Assembly (NCBI RefSeq): GCF_001542405.1
Contig: NZ_LNCD01000138.1
Coordinates: forward strand, 213,026 to 277,025
Direction of reading: 5' to 3'
Source: Rhizobium altiplani
GTDB taxonomy: Bacteria > Pseudomonadota > Alphaproteobacteria > Rhizobiales > Rhizobiaceae
Length of the DNA stretch: 64,000 nucleotides
The position numbers and the translations under genes are program-made. Position 1 is the first letter of the stretch. Every line of letters begins with the position of its first letter. Under the pieces are notes generated by a model. It was not told the origin of the DNA and did not search any database. It saw only the letters and a list, made by a program, of their open reading frames with translations. Below, piece by piece: positions 37,232 through 46,390 of this stretch.

Positions 37232-38254
37232 CTAAGCCGCCTTGATCTCGTTCCACAAGGCTGTTCGCGCCTCCTGGTTTTCCGCCTGCTGCGCGAAGAA
37301 CAGTTTGTCGGCGTAGGTCAGGCCATTGTCCTCATTGGCTTTCTGGTTGGTCGTGTTGCCGTATTTCAACTTGGTGGAAAGAACCGTGCCCACCTCGTCG
37401 GCCATGCAGTTGTTGATCCAGGCGTGCGCGAGATCGACGTCCTTGACCCCATTGCAAACGACCCAGCAGTCGAGCCAGCCGGTTGCTCCTTCCTTCGGGA
37501 TGGTGAGCATGGCGTCCACACCGAGCTTCTTGAGGTTGACGAGCTGCAGCTCTCCGATCGACAGCATCGCCTTGATCTTATTCTCGGCAAAAATTTTCAC
37601 GCCGTCGTCGAAGCCGGTGTAGTAGGTCATTAGAAGCTTCTTCTGCTCGATGAGTTTTGCCTTGCAGGCCTGCAACTGATCGGGCTCGAGCTTGTAAGGA
37701 TTCGGAAAGCCGAGCAGCAACGCAGCGAGTGTGATAGTACCCGGATCGTCGAAGTTGATGAGCTGGCCAGCATTTCCCTCATCCCACATCACGTGCCAGC
37801 TGTCGGGAGCCTTGTCGAACTGCGCTGTGTCGTAGATTAGCGGCTGCGAGCCCCAGGCAAAGGGAATGCCCCACAATTGACTGTCAATGTTCAAGTCCGT
37901 GACATTCTTGTAGACCGGGCTCAGGCGGTCCATGCGCGCAACCTTGGTGGGGTCGATCGGCTTGACGAGGCCGAGCTTCTGATAGCGCGGCACCAGCGAC
38001 GTGTTGATCGAGAAAGCGTCGAAGCCAGCTCCTTGCGATCCGCGCATCTTGGCAAAGAACTCTTCGTCGGAGGTCAAGTAGGTGATGTTGACCTTGACAT
38101 TGTTTGCTTCTTCAAAGGGCTTGACCCATTCAGGCTCGGCATAGCCTTGCCAGACCGCGATCCGGAGCTCCCGCTGGGCAGCTCTGGCTACAAACGGGCT
38201 CGCGAGCAGTGCAAAACCCGCCGTGGAACCGAGAAATTGTCGTCTATTCATCAT
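37232..38254 (-). CDS. Polyamine-type periplasmic binding protein (PotD family)
   Basis: 340 residues. The N-terminus NRRQFLGSTAGFALLASPFVARA is a twin-arginine signal (RRQFLG). Family segments include VWQGYAEPEWVKPFEEANNVKV, GSQGAGFDAFSI and INFDDPGTITLAALLLG. First gene of the transporter operon; a 14-bp box identical to that before the MocR gene lies 108 bp upstream. Confidence 0.88.
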   Translation of the reverse strand: MMNRRQFLGSTAGFALLASPFVARAAQRELRIAVWQGYAEPEWVKPFEEANNVKVNITYLTSDEEFFAKMRGSQGAGFDAFSINTSLVPRYQKLGLVKPIDPTKVARMDRLSPVYKNVTDLNIDSQLWGIPFAWGSQPLIYDTAQFDKAPDSWHVMWDEGNAGQLINFDDPGTITLAALLLGFPNPYKLEPDQLQACKAKLIEQKKLLMTYYTGFDDGVKIFAENKIKAMLSIGELQLVNLKKLGVDAMLTIPKEGATGWLDCWVVCNGVKDVDLAHAWINNCMADEVGTVLSTKLKYGNTTNQKANEDNGLTYADKLFFAQQAENQEARTALWNEIKAA

Positions 38255-38361
38255 GCTACCCTCCCAAGTATCTGCGTGACTTCAGTTGGACTTCCGTTCA
38301 TCTCGATGCCGGTACTTTAGAGGCATCGCATTCGCAGCAAAGCACCGCTTCCATCAATCCT

Positions 38362-38375
38362 GATGGTGCCACTTT
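38362..38375. promoter_or_regulatory. MocR-box candidate upstream of Pot-type operon
   Basis: TGATGGTGCCACTT, identical to the sequence at 39625-39638 and matching 12 of 14 bases at 42487-42500. It sits between the Gfo/Idh/MocA stop and the binding-protein start, on the promoter side of the transporter operon. Inferred to bind one of the two MocR/PdxR-type regulators. Confidence 0.55.
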
Positions 38376-38383
38376 GCCGACCC

Positions 38384-39511
38384 TCAGCTTGCCACTCGTG
38401 GCGCGACCGCAATGGTGCGACGTTCCGCAGCGCTCCGAATTGCGGCCTCGACGAGATGCGAGCCCCGCAACCCATCCTCGAAGCTTGGAAATTCCGCAGG
38501 CTTTCCCCGCATGCCGCGCCATGCTTGCGAAATGACGTTTCTGAACGCCTCGCCGTGTCCCTCGGCGTGGCCCGCCGGCAGGAACGTCATGTAGGATTTG
38601 TCAGGCGAAAGGTCGTTAGGTGTCCGGAAGCGTTTCAACAGGCCCTCGCCCCGCCGCTCCAGATACCAATCCGGTTCCTGTTGCGTCCAATCCAAACCGA
38701 GATTGGTGCCGTCCACCGAGATCGCCAGCCGATTGGGGTAGCCGGCCGACACCGTGCTGATAGTGGCACTACCGGAGGCGCCGTCATCGAAGCGCACCAT
38801 GATCTCGGCGTGATCCTCCACTTGCACGTCCACTTCAACACCGTTCTCGACCTCCCGCCCCGGTGGGCGCGGTCCCTGCCCCGGCTGGCCGGACCAGACG
38901 CGTTTTGGGTGATGGGTGCTGAACTGTGCGGTCACCTCACAGATAGAGCGGCCGGTCACATGCTCGACGAGATCCAGCCAATGGACGCCGATATCCATCA
39001 TCGCGAATGAGCGCCCGACCTGCTTCGAAACGAAATGCCAGGTGAAGCGATCGGGGGACAAGCCTTCGTCGTTCATGTAGCATCCGCCGACGCGAAGCAG
39101 CCGCCCGACCTCCCCGGAGGCAATACGCTGGCGCATCAATTGCACCAGCGGATATCCACGATTGTGATACATGATGGCACCGACGCGGCCGGCACGTGCG
39201 GCAGCTTCGATCATCAATGAGGCGTCCTCGATAGAAGCAGCGATCGGCTTTTCGCATAGGACGTGCGCCCCCGCTTCGAAAGCAGCGATCGCCTGAACCT
39301 TGTGGAGATGGTTCGGCGTGCAAATGTGAACGACGTCAGGCTTTACCTCGGCTAGCATTCGTTCGATGTCGCCGTAAGGCCGGCCATGGCCGAACGACTT
39401 AGCCGAGTCCAGTGAACTGCCGCAGACGCCGGCGATTTCTCCACCAAGATGCAGGATCGCACGTGCGTGCACCTTGGCAATGCCGCCCGTTCCGACAATG
39501 GCTACCTTCAT
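38384..39511 (-). CDS. Gfo/Idh/MocA family oxidoreductase
   Basis: 375 residues. The N-terminal NAD(P)-binding motif VAIVGTGGIAKVHA, the conserved CEKPIA with Glu87-Lys88-Pro89, and the C-terminal alpha/beta domain including YMNDEG, MMDIGVHWLDLVEH and ETVRF-like strands are visible; MDIGVHWLD carries the usual catalytic Asp/His. The family oxidises sugars, inositols and inosamines. It is preceded by the divergent MocR gene and followed by the Pot-type transporter genes, so it likely acts on the imported compound. Substrate unknown. Confidence 0.87.
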   Translation of the reverse strand: MKVAIVGTGGIAKVHARAILHLGGEIAGVCGSSLDSAKSFGHGRPYGDIERMLAEVKPDVVHICTPNHLHKVQAIAAFEAGAHVLCEKPIAASIEDASLMIEAAARAGRVGAIMYHNRGYPLVQLMRQRIASGEVGRLLRVGGCYMNDEGLSPDRFTWHFVSKQVGRSFAMMDIGVHWLDLVEHVTGRSICEVTAQFSTHHPKRVWSGQPGQGPRPPGREVENGVEVDVQVEDHAEIMVRFDDGASGSATISTVSAGYPNRLAISVDGTNLGLDWTQQEPDWYLERRGEGLLKRFRTPNDLSPDKSYMTFLPAGHAEGHGEAFRNVISQAWRGMRGKPAEFPSFEDGLRGSHLVEAAIRSAAERRTIAVAPRVAS

Positions 39512-39624
39512 TTTGTACCCCCGGCTTTGCCGACCCGGCTCGGCGCCGGGCCGGAGCGGAATAGTTGACGGAGAAAATTTAACGTCGATAATGACCCCAG
39601 CAAAAGGGACAAATTCGCGATTTT

Positions 39625-39638
39625 TGATGGTGCCACTT
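39625..39638. promoter_or_regulatory. MocR-box candidate between Gfo/Idh/MocA and MocR genes
   Basis: TGATGGTGCCACTT ends one base before the MocR start codon, in the 128-bp divergent region. Occupancy here could repress mocR translation or transcription directly and also act on the divergent oxidoreductase gene. Confidence 0.55.
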
Positions 39639-39639
39639 C

Positions 39640-41127
39640 ATGCGAAAGCGAATTCAGTTTTCCCTAGATATGCTGACGCTTGACGCCGACGCCGAGACGG
39701 CGCTCCACCGCCAGCTTTACAACGAACTGACCCGTCTGATCCTGAGCGGGAAGCTCAAGGCTAACACGCGGCTGCCCTCCAGCCGCACGCTTGCCGACGA
39801 GCTACACATCAGCCGCAATACTGTGATCGCCGCCTATGACGCCTTGCTTGCGGAGGGTTATGTCGAATGCAGGTCAGGCTCGGGAACGTGGATCAGCGAT
39901 CTGCCGGAACCGACCAAGAAACCGGACTCCCAGCAGGACGAACTGCATCTTCCGCAATTGTCGCGGCGCGGCAACGTCATTGTCCGCCAGCCGAAGGATC
40001 AGACGGTTCCCGGGCAAATCGCTTTTCATCCGGGCTTTCCCGATATTCGGGAGTTTCCGTTTTCCACATGGGCCCGCCTATTGAAGAGGCATGCCCGCTA
40101 CCCTCACGAGGAGATCTTTGGCTATCATTCGCTCTCGGGTCACCCGAGACTACAAACGGCAATTGCCAACTATCTCGGGGTTTCGCGCGGCGTCGAGTGC
40201 ACCCCGTCGCAAGTCATCATCGTTACCGGGGCGCAGTCGGCCTTCGACCTCTGCGCGCGGCTTCTCCTCGATGAAGGTGACGCCTTCTGCTACGAGGAGC
40301 CCGGTTATTCCGGCGCCTTCAGCGCGATGCTGGCGGCCGGTGGTGTTCCGATCCCGCTCTACGTCAACCGCGATGGATGGTCCGTTCGCACCACCTTCGA
40401 GCAGAATCCCAGGCTCTTCTTTGTCACGCCATCCTGTCAATGGCCGATGGGGCTCGCGATGCGCCTTGAAAATCGCCTCGAGTTGTTGAACGCGGCAGAA
40501 AACCTGAACGCGTGGATTATTGAAGACGACTATGACGGCGAGTATCGCTATCGCGGCAAACCGATCCCTGCCATGCAGGGCCTCGACAAAAGCGGCACGG
40601 TTCTTTACGTCGGCACGTTCGGCAAGACGATGTTTCCTGCTCTCCGCATCGGTTTTGTCGTCGTGCCGGCGCGCCTGAGCCAAGCGTTCGACGCGGCCGT
40701 CAGCATAACCGGCAAACACCCGCCTCTTCTGCTGCAGGCGACACTTGCCGATTTTATCGAGGAGGGCTTCTTTGCAAAGCACCTCGCAAAGATGCGACGC
40801 ATTTATGCCGAGCGTCAGGCCGAATTCGTCGGGGAATGCAACGCCTATCTCGGCGAATGGCTGTCGGTCGAACAGATCGATACCGGCATGCAAGTTGTGG
40901 GCCGGTTCAAGATGCCCATGTCGGACCTGGAATTCTGCGGGTTGGCGGCCGCGCACGCGGTCGACGTCAGCCCACTTTCGCCGCATTACCGCCATTCGCC
41001 GCCGGAACAGGGGATCATCATGGGCTATACCGGTGTTGGCGCAACCGAGCGGCAAAAAGGACTGGAGCGACTCAGGGCCGCGTTCCAGGAAAGCCTGCGG
41101 TCAAAAGACAGGGGCTGCGTTGCATGA
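39640..41127 (+). CDS. MocR/PdxR family regulator (GntR winged helix fused to aminotransferase fold), copy 1
   Basis: 495 residues. Winged helix at about 20-88 (ALHRQLYNELTRLILSGKLK, then LHISRNTVIAAYDALLAEGYV), then an aminotransferase class I-like domain with EDDYDGEYRY (295-304) and the PLP lysine Lys329 in VGTFGKTMFPALR. Such proteins sense PLP and an amine or amino acid. Flanked by an oxidoreductase and an aminotransferase gene, and its start is abutted by a box found at two other promoters. Paralogous to the protein encoded at 42498-43991. Confidence 0.9.
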   Translation: MRKRIQFSLDMLTLDADAETALHRQLYNELTRLILSGKLKANTRLPSSRTLADELHISRNTVIAAYDALLAEGYVECRSGSGTWISDLPEPTKKPDSQQDELHLPQLSRRGNVIVRQPKDQTVPGQIAFHPGFPDIREFPFSTWARLLKRHARYPHEEIFGYHSLSGHPRLQTAIANYLGVSRGVECTPSQVIIVTGAQSAFDLCARLLLDEGDAFCYEEPGYSGAFSAMLAAGGVPIPLYVNRDGWSVRTTFEQNPRLFFVTPSCQWPMGLAMRLENRLELLNAAENLNAWIIEDDYDGEYRYRGKPIPAMQGLDKSGTVLYVGTFGKTMFPALRIGFVVVPARLSQAFDAAVSITGKHPPLLLQATLADFIEEGFFAKHLAKMRRIYAERQAEFVGECNAYLGEWLSVEQIDTGMQVVGRFKMPMSDLEFCGLAAAHAVDVSPLSPHYRHSPPEQGIIMGYTGVGATERQKGLERLRAAFQESLRSKDRGCVA

Positions 41128-41150
41128 ATGTGATTAAGCAACGCAGCCCC
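41111..41150. terminator. Bidirectional terminator-like perfect inverted repeat
   Basis: GGGGCTGCGTTGC (41111-41123) and GCAACGCAGCCCC (41138-41150) are perfect 13-bp arms around a 14-nt loop. The left arm lies inside the last codons of the MocR gene and the right arm is 16 bp before the stop of the convergent aminotransferase gene. No T-run follows, so termination is inferred from position and stem strength. Confidence 0.6.
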
Positions 41151-41166
41151 GCTGGAATGCAGCCCC

Positions 41167-42402
41167 TCAGGTGTATTTCTGAATATCGACGGCGCCGGAC
41201 GTGCGAACGATGGCGGACGCCGGGGCAGCGTTGGTGAGTGCGATACGTGCAGCTTCCGCAATGTCATGGATGATATCGGCGGTCTTTTCCGGTGCTCGGA
41301 GCGGATCGGTCGGGACCATGACCGTGCGAGCCAGGATATCCAGCGATGAGGCACACATGTCTCGCGAATATTCGCGACGGCATTCGCGGTTTTCAATCAG
41401 ATTGTAGGGGTTGAGGATCGGATGGAAAGCGCCCTCGTGCTGCAGCACCTGGTCCCATTCGGTATAGGTGTGGCGGCCGGTCTTGCCGGCGATTACGGCC
41501 GGGAACACTTCGACGAACCGGTTTGCTGCCTCCGCGCTAGGCAGGAGATACATGACGTGTGTTGCGCAATCGTGGTCCGGACTGTTCATCGGGCTCAATC
41601 TGAGGCCGAGATTGTCGAGGCTCGCAGTACCGGCGATGATGCGCTTCTTCTCCCTGCGCATGCTGGAGATCAACCCGTCGATGCGGTCGAGTTGAACGTT
41701 GAGGAGCGCCCCCATGAATTCCGAGGCACGGGCGCCGTTACTTGCAAACGGCTTTATGCTGTCGGTTCGGCCCTGCCAATAGTAGTGGCACGGATCGATG
41801 GCGCATCGCACCCTTTCGGCGACCTGGGGATCATTGGTGGCAAGACCACCACCCTCGCCGCAGCTCATGTTCTTGAAGTAGTTGAAACTGAACGCGCCGG
41901 CATGGCCGATCGAGCCGAACTTGCGTCCTTTGTAAGAGCCGCCAACGCCCTGGCAGGAATCTTCCAGCACGAAGAGGTTGAACTCCTCCGCGATAGCCAT
42001 GATCTCGTCCATGTCACAGGCGGCACCCCACATATGCACGGGGATGATGGCCTTCGTTCGCGGCCCGATGGCTGCGCGGATGGCCTTCGGACTGATCGTC
42101 ACGCTCTCGTCGATGTCGACGATTACCGGGATCGCGCCAACAGCGAGAACCGACGTTGCGGTCGCCATATAGGTGTGGGCGGGAATGATCACCTCATCAC
42201 CCGGACCGATGTTGAGGCCCATCAGTCCGGCCGAAAGGGCGTAAGAGCCACTCACCGCCAACGAGAAATGCTTGACCCCGAGAAAGTTGGAATAGCGTCT
42301 CTCGAACTTCTCGCACTGGCTACCTTCGTGATACCGAAAAAGGACGCCTGATCGGATGACATTTGCCAGCGCATCGATTTCTTCCTGCCCATAGTAGTAC
42401 AT
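41167..42402 (-). CDS. DegT/DnrJ/EryC1 family PLP-dependent aminotransferase
   Basis: 411 residues. Asp148 (VLEDSCQGVGG) and the Schiff-base Lys177 (FNYFKNMSCGEGG) are in the family positions. The family transaminates keto-sugars and keto-cyclitols, including the scyllo-inosose aminotransferases of aminoglycoside pathways. It has its own promoter region with a MocR-type box 85 bp upstream. With the adjacent Gfo/Idh/MocA and IolE-like genes, a role in converting an amino-sugar or amino-cyclitol is plausible, in either direction. Substrate not assignable from sequence. Confidence 0.85.
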   Translation of the reverse strand: MYYYGQEEIDALANVIRSGVLFRYHEGSQCEKFERRYSNFLGVKHFSLAVSGSYALSAGLMGLNIGPGDEVIIPAHTYMATATSVLAVGAIPVIVDIDESVTISPKAIRAAIGPRTKAIIPVHMWGAACDMDEIMAIAEEFNLFVLEDSCQGVGGSYKGRKFGSIGHAGAFSFNYFKNMSCGEGGGLATNDPQVAERVRCAIDPCHYYWQGRTDSIKPFASNGARASEFMGALLNVQLDRIDGLISSMRREKKRIIAGTASLDNLGLRLSPMNSPDHDCATHVMYLLPSAEAANRFVEVFPAVIAGKTGRHTYTEWDQVLQHEGAFHPILNPYNLIENRECRREYSRDMCASSLDILARTVMVPTDPLRAPEKTADIIHDIAEAARIALTNAAPASAIVRTSGAVDIQKYT

Positions 42403-42486
42403 CGCAACTCTCCCATGTAAGCGATTGCTGTTGAAGGAAAGCTACTCAGATTTCGGTATCTTCAGAAGTGCCGTTTCAATCAAGTT

Positions 42487-42500
42487 TGATGGTACCACTA
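42487..42500. promoter_or_regulatory. MocR-box candidate upstream of the aminotransferase gene
   Basis: TGATGGTACCACTA, 12 of 14 bases identical to the boxes at 38362 and 39625, and overlapping the stop codon of the second MocR gene. It lies 85-98 bp before the aminotransferase start on the minus strand. Confidence 0.5.
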
Positions 42501-43991
42501 TCCCAAGGAATGGGACGGAACGCTGACATGTTCCGCGAAAGCTCGCTCCAGCTGGCCGATCCCCAGTTCCGTTTGTGCCTTGTTACAGGCGGCGTATCCC
42601 AGCACGAGCCCTTGGATGGGTGTCTCATGCTGATAGTATTTCGACAGTGGCGAAACATTGATGCCGAGCCTTGTCGCGGCTTCGCTGATCTTGATGTCGC
42701 TCAGGCCCTTGCGCAAGTGCCCAACGACCTGAATGCCCGCTTCTGCGTTCAGCAACTCCATGTAGTCGGAAAGCCGCTCCTCGCAGATCCAATAGAAGAA
42801 TTGCCGGCGGCCAGCATAGATCCGGCGCATGCGTTTCAGGTGCCGGCTCATGTGTCCCTCGACGATGAAGTCGGCGAGCGCTGCCTGCAGGAAGAGCGGC
42901 GGAAACTGTCCTGTTGTGCTGAGGGCGGGGTGGATGCGATCGCAGAGGCCCGGTGGCAGGACCATGAAGCCGAGACGAAGCGCCGGAAAGAGTAGTTTTG
43001 CGAAGGTGCCGACGTAGATGACGTTGCCGGAGCGATCCATTCCATGCACGGCGGGAACCGGTCGCCCCTGGAAGCGATATTCGCCGTCGAAATCGTCCTC
43101 AATGATCCAGGCATTGCTTCTTTCCGCGAGCTCCAGCAGCTGCAGCCGCTGGTCCATGCGCATTGAGGTGCCAAGGGGATGCTGGCAGGCCGGTGTCACA
43201 TAAATCAGCCGGATGTTTTTCGGAGGCCGGCCCATCTGCCATCCCTCGAGGGTGACCGGCATGGGACGGACATCGGCTCCAGCGACAGTGAAGGCCGCCT
43301 TGGCGCCGTAGTAGCCTGGCTCTTCCATCCACACCCGATCGCCGGGATCGAGCAGCAGGCGCGCCAGAAGATCGAAGGCCGCTTGTGCTCCTGTTGTTAT
43401 GACGATCTGCTCCTTGGTACAGATGACACCGCGCGAGGAGGCCAGGTAACCGACGATCGCCTCCTTCAGTTCAGGCAAGCCTGTTACGTGGTAGGTCCCG
43501 AACAAGCTGTCGCCGGCGAAGCTGGCCCGCCGCGCCAGCAGGCGACCCCAGACGCCAAAGGGAAAGTTGTGAGCGTCGGGCATGCCCGGATGAAAGGCGA
43601 AGCATCCCGGCGATCCATGGTGGAACGGCTGGTGCATCAATGCCATGCCTCGCACCGACAGAGTGCGCTCGCTTGGGATGATCAGCGACGGGGTCTGCAA
43701 TTTCGGCAACAGAGGGAGATCCACCACGACATAGCGAGCGCCCTGTCGATTGACGAGATAGCCCTCGGTGACGAGCTGGTCATAGGCCGCGATGATAGTG
43801 TTGCGGGCCAAAGCCAGATCGGCAGCGAGTTCGCGCGTCGACGGCAAGGCCGTACCGGCGGCAAGCGTCCTGTCCTGGATCATCTTCACCAGCGCGCGGT
43901 GCAGCTGCCGATGCAGGGACATCTCGCTGGTTCGATCGACAGCAAGCATGTCGAGGGGAAAAGATTGGCGGAGACAGCGTGCGGAGGACAC
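42498..43991 (-). CDS. MocR/PdxR family regulator, copy 2
   Basis: 497 residues, GTG start (AGGAAAC upstream). Winged helix at about 24-92 (SLHRQLHRALVKMIQDRTLA, LALARNTIIAAYDQLVTEGYLV) and an aminotransferase-like domain with EDDFDGEYRF and the PLP lysine Lys332 in VGTFAKLLFPALR. Same architecture and length as copy 1. Upstream of the aminotransferase gene on the same strand and divergent from the IolE-like operon, which it might control. Confidence 0.9.
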   Translation of the reverse strand: MSSARCLRQSFPLDMLAVDRTSEMSLHRQLHRALVKMIQDRTLAAGTALPSTRELAADLALARNTIIAAYDQLVTEGYLVNRQGARYVVVDLPLLPKLQTPSLIIPSERTLSVRGMALMHQPFHHGSPGCFAFHPGMPDAHNFPFGVWGRLLARRASFAGDSLFGTYHVTGLPELKEAIVGYLASSRGVICTKEQIVITTGAQAAFDLLARLLLDPGDRVWMEEPGYYGAKAAFTVAGADVRPMPVTLEGWQMGRPPKNIRLIYVTPACQHPLGTSMRMDQRLQLLELAERSNAWIIEDDFDGEYRFQGRPVPAVHGMDRSGNVIYVGTFAKLLFPALRLGFMVLPPGLCDRIHPALSTTGQFPPLFLQAALADFIVEGHMSRHLKRMRRIYAGRRQFFYWICEERLSDYMELLNAEAGIQVVGHLRKGLSDIKISEAATRLGINVSPLSKYYQHETPIQGLVLGYAACNKAQTELGIGQLERAFAEHVSVPSHSLG

Positions 43992-44346
43992 AGGCGTTTC
44001 CTGACGTGGACCAGACGAAGTGACACGCTACGTGTTCCGACGACCACTGGCAACTGGTTCCTAATTTTTCCGCCAAACTGGAACTCGTGCAGGTTACAGA
44101 TAGGTGTAGTCTAGCCGCAGATCGAGGGTGATTTCTGGAGGGGGATCTACACTCGCATTGAGGTAGCGCGGCTGGGAGGGTTCGGCGTGCACCTTGAGAT
44201 GCATCTCCCCACCATCCTTGCGTGCAGTTGGTCGAATCAAACCGGTTTTCGACATGCGGCCCTCCAGCCAGCGTAGTAGGGCGACCCTCAACTGCGAGGA
44301 AGAGGAAGCGTCAAGTGAAGCATCTATTATTGGAAAGACAACTCGT
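43992..44346. promoter_or_regulatory. Divergent region between MocR copy 2 and the inositol-type operon
   Basis: 355 bp. ACTGG occurs three times (44046-44050, 44053-44057, 44077-44081); the last two are part of AACTGG repeats 24 bp apart, around an AT-rich core. Direct repeats of this kind are used by MocR-type regulators. The rest (44100-44330) holds no gene I can support. Confidence 0.35.
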
Positions 44347-45246
44347 ATGACAGTAAGGCTTGGCATCAATCCGATCACGTGGACGAATGACGACGTGCCG
44401 GAACTCGGTGGAGACACCCCTCTGGAGGTGTGCCTGTCGGAAACACGCAAGGCGGGTTTTGCGGGCACGGAGCTCGGCGGCAAGTTCCCGCGCAAGAGCG
44501 CTGAGCTTGGCCCGATCCTCGAGCAGCATCAGCTCGACCTCGTCTCCGGCTGGTATGATGGCCGCATCCTCGACCACGACATCGATCAGGAATTCGAGGC
44601 GATCCTGCCGCATCTGACGCTGCTGCGTGACCTCGGCGCCAAGCATGTGGTCTACGCCGACACCTCGCGCGGCCGCCACGGCGCCATCCACGACCCGATC
44701 TCGCAACGTCCGCATCTCGCCGACGACGAGTGGAAAGCTTACGGCGCCAAGATCACCACGCTGTCGGAACGTTTTGCCGATTTCGGTGTGCGGATGGCCT
44801 TCCACCATCACATGGGCACGATCGTCGAAACCGACGACGAGATCGGCAAGTTGATGGCCAATACCGGCGAGGCCTTCGGCCTGCTCTACGACACCGGTCA
44901 CTGCGCCTTTTCCGGTGGCGACCCGAAGGCGTTGCTCCAGCACCACGTCGCCCGCGTCGTCCACGTGCACTGCAAGGATGTCCGGCCGGAGATCCTGAAG
45001 CGCGCCCGCGCCGAAGACTGGAGCTTCATGCACGCCGTGATGGAAGGCATCTTCACGGTGCCGGGAGATGGCGCGCAGGATTATCCGACGCTACTCAAGA
45101 TCCTGGCCGATGCCGGTTATTCCGGCTGGCTGGTTGTCGAGGCCGAACAGGATCCCGCCAAGGCCCATCCCCTCACCTATGCAACGATGGGCTACCGCAA
45201 CCTTCGCGCCATGGCGATCGAGGCCGGGCTTACCGTCGCGGATTGA
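44347..45246 (+). CDS. IolE/MocC-like sugar phosphate isomerase/epimerase family protein, probable inosose dehydratase
   Basis: 299 residues from ATG at 44347. The N-terminus VRLGINPITWTNDDVPELGG is typical of myo-inosose-2 dehydratases (IolE) and of MocC from rhizopine catabolism. AP-endonuclease-2-like TIM-barrel signatures follow: FHHHMGTIVETDDEI, LLYDTGHCAFSGGDP, VHVHCKDVRPEIL and WLVVEAEQDP supply the His/Glu/Asp metal site. First gene of a plus-strand operon with a CUT1 transporter and an inositol-dehydrogenase-like gene. Inosose dehydratase is the best guess. Confidence 0.83.
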   Translation: MTVRLGINPITWTNDDVPELGGDTPLEVCLSETRKAGFAGTELGGKFPRKSAELGPILEQHQLDLVSGWYDGRILDHDIDQEFEAILPHLTLLRDLGAKHVVYADTSRGRHGAIHDPISQRPHLADDEWKAYGAKITTLSERFADFGVRMAFHHHMGTIVETDDEIGKLMANTGEAFGLLYDTGHCAFSGGDPKALLQHHVARVVHVHCKDVRPEILKRARAEDWSFMHAVMEGIFTVPGDGAQDYPTLLKILADAGYSGWLVVEAEQDPAKAHPLTYATMGYRNLRAMAIEAGLTVAD

Positions 45247-45289
45247 GGTATCCCGTGTTCCAATTGCCAAACAACCTGACGAGGTGGCC

Positions 45290-46390
45290 ATGAGTTCCGT
45301 CCGCTACAACGGTGTCGTCAAGAGCTTCGGGGCGTTCAACGTTCTGAAGTCCCTCAACCTCAGCGTGCCCGACCACGCCTTCCTTGCACTGCTAGGTCCG
45401 TCGGGCTGCGGCAAGACTACGGCGCTACGCATTCTCGCTGGCCTCGAAATGCCGACCGCCGGCCAGGTGCTGATCGGCGAACGCGATGTCACGCGGCTGC
45501 AGCCGCGCGATCGTGACATCGCCATGGTGTTCCAGAGCTATGCACTCTACCCGCAGATGACAATTGAGGAAAACATCGGCTATCCGCTGTGGCTGCGCGG
45601 CATGCCCGATCAGGAGCGCAAGGCCAAGATCGCTGAGGTCGCCGCGGTCTTGGAGATCGACCATCTACTGACCCGGCGCGCTCGCCAGCTTTCCGGCGGC
45701 CAGCGGCAACGCGTTGCCCTTGCTCGTGCAATTGTCCGCAATCCCACGGCATTCCTTATGGACGAGCCATTGTCCAATCTCGACGCCCGTCTGCGCCTGA
45801 CCATGCGCGGCGAGATTAAACGGCTCTGCCAGCGCCTCGGCTCAACGACGATATACGTCACCCACGACCAGGCCGAAGCCCTCACGATGGCAGATCTGAT
45901 CGCCGTCATGCACGGCGGTGATTTGCAGCAGCTGGCGGCGCCAGCCGAAGTCTACGACCGCCCGGCCAACCGCTTTGTCGCTACGTTCGTCGGCAATCCG
46001 CCGATGAACGTCCTGCCGGTCAAGGCGGACGGAACAGACATCCACGTCGGCGGCGCCCGCCTTGCGATCAGGGGTGAGCGTTTTGACGCCTGCCGGGCGG
46101 CCAGTGTTACGGAACTCGGCATTCGGCCGGAAGATCTGCATCTGACTGAGCCAGGTGCCACGGGCTCGATGGCCGGTGAAATCTACGTGGTCGAACCGAT
46201 GGGCAACGAAACCCTGGTCGATGTGCGTGTCGACGGCGGGCGGCTGACTGTGCGCGCCGATCGCGGCTTCCGGGCGTCGGTGGGAGACCACATCGGTGTC
46301 TCATTCGATGCCGGCAATGCCTGCTTCTTCGATACGGCTGGCAAAACCGCTGTTCATAGAGTGGAAAAAACAGAGAGGAACAGAGCATGA
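45290..46390 (+). CDS. Sugar ABC transporter ATP-binding protein (UgpC type)
   Basis: 366 residues from ATG at 45290 (GAGG 5 bases upstream). Walker A GPSGCGKTT (36-44), signature LSGGQRQRVALARAI, Walker B FLMDEPLSNLDA, H-loop VTHDQAEAL, and a full C-terminal TOBE region (GIRPEDLHL). Lies 43 bp after the IolE-like gene and overlaps the binding-protein gene by 4 bp. Confidence 0.9.
   Translation: MSSVRYNGVVKSFGAFNVLKSLNLSVPDHAFLALLGPSGCGKTTALRILAGLEMPTAGQVLIGERDVTRLQPRDRDIAMVFQSYALYPQMTIEENIGYPLWLRGMPDQERKAKIAEVAAVLEIDHLLTRRARQLSGGQRQRVALARAIVRNPTAFLMDEPLSNLDARLRLTMRGEIKRLCQRLGSTTIYVTHDQAEALTMADLIAVMHGGDLQQLAAPAEVYDRPANRFVATFVGNPPMNVLPVKADGTDIHVGGARLAIRGERFDACRAASVTELGIRPEDLHLTEPGATGSMAGEIYVVEPMGNETLVDVRVDGGRLTVRADRGFRASVGDHIGVSFDAGNACFFDTAGKTAVHRVEKTERNRA

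Noticed and set aside
38310..38314. CGGTA upstream of two MocR boxes as a second half-site
   Set aside because: Spacing to the box differs (52 versus 33 bp) and the motif is absent at the third box.
44094..44255. Minus-strand frame encoding about 50 residues with fairly normal composition
   Set aside because: It lies in the divergent promoter space of the inositol-type operon, has no good ribosome site and matches no family I know.
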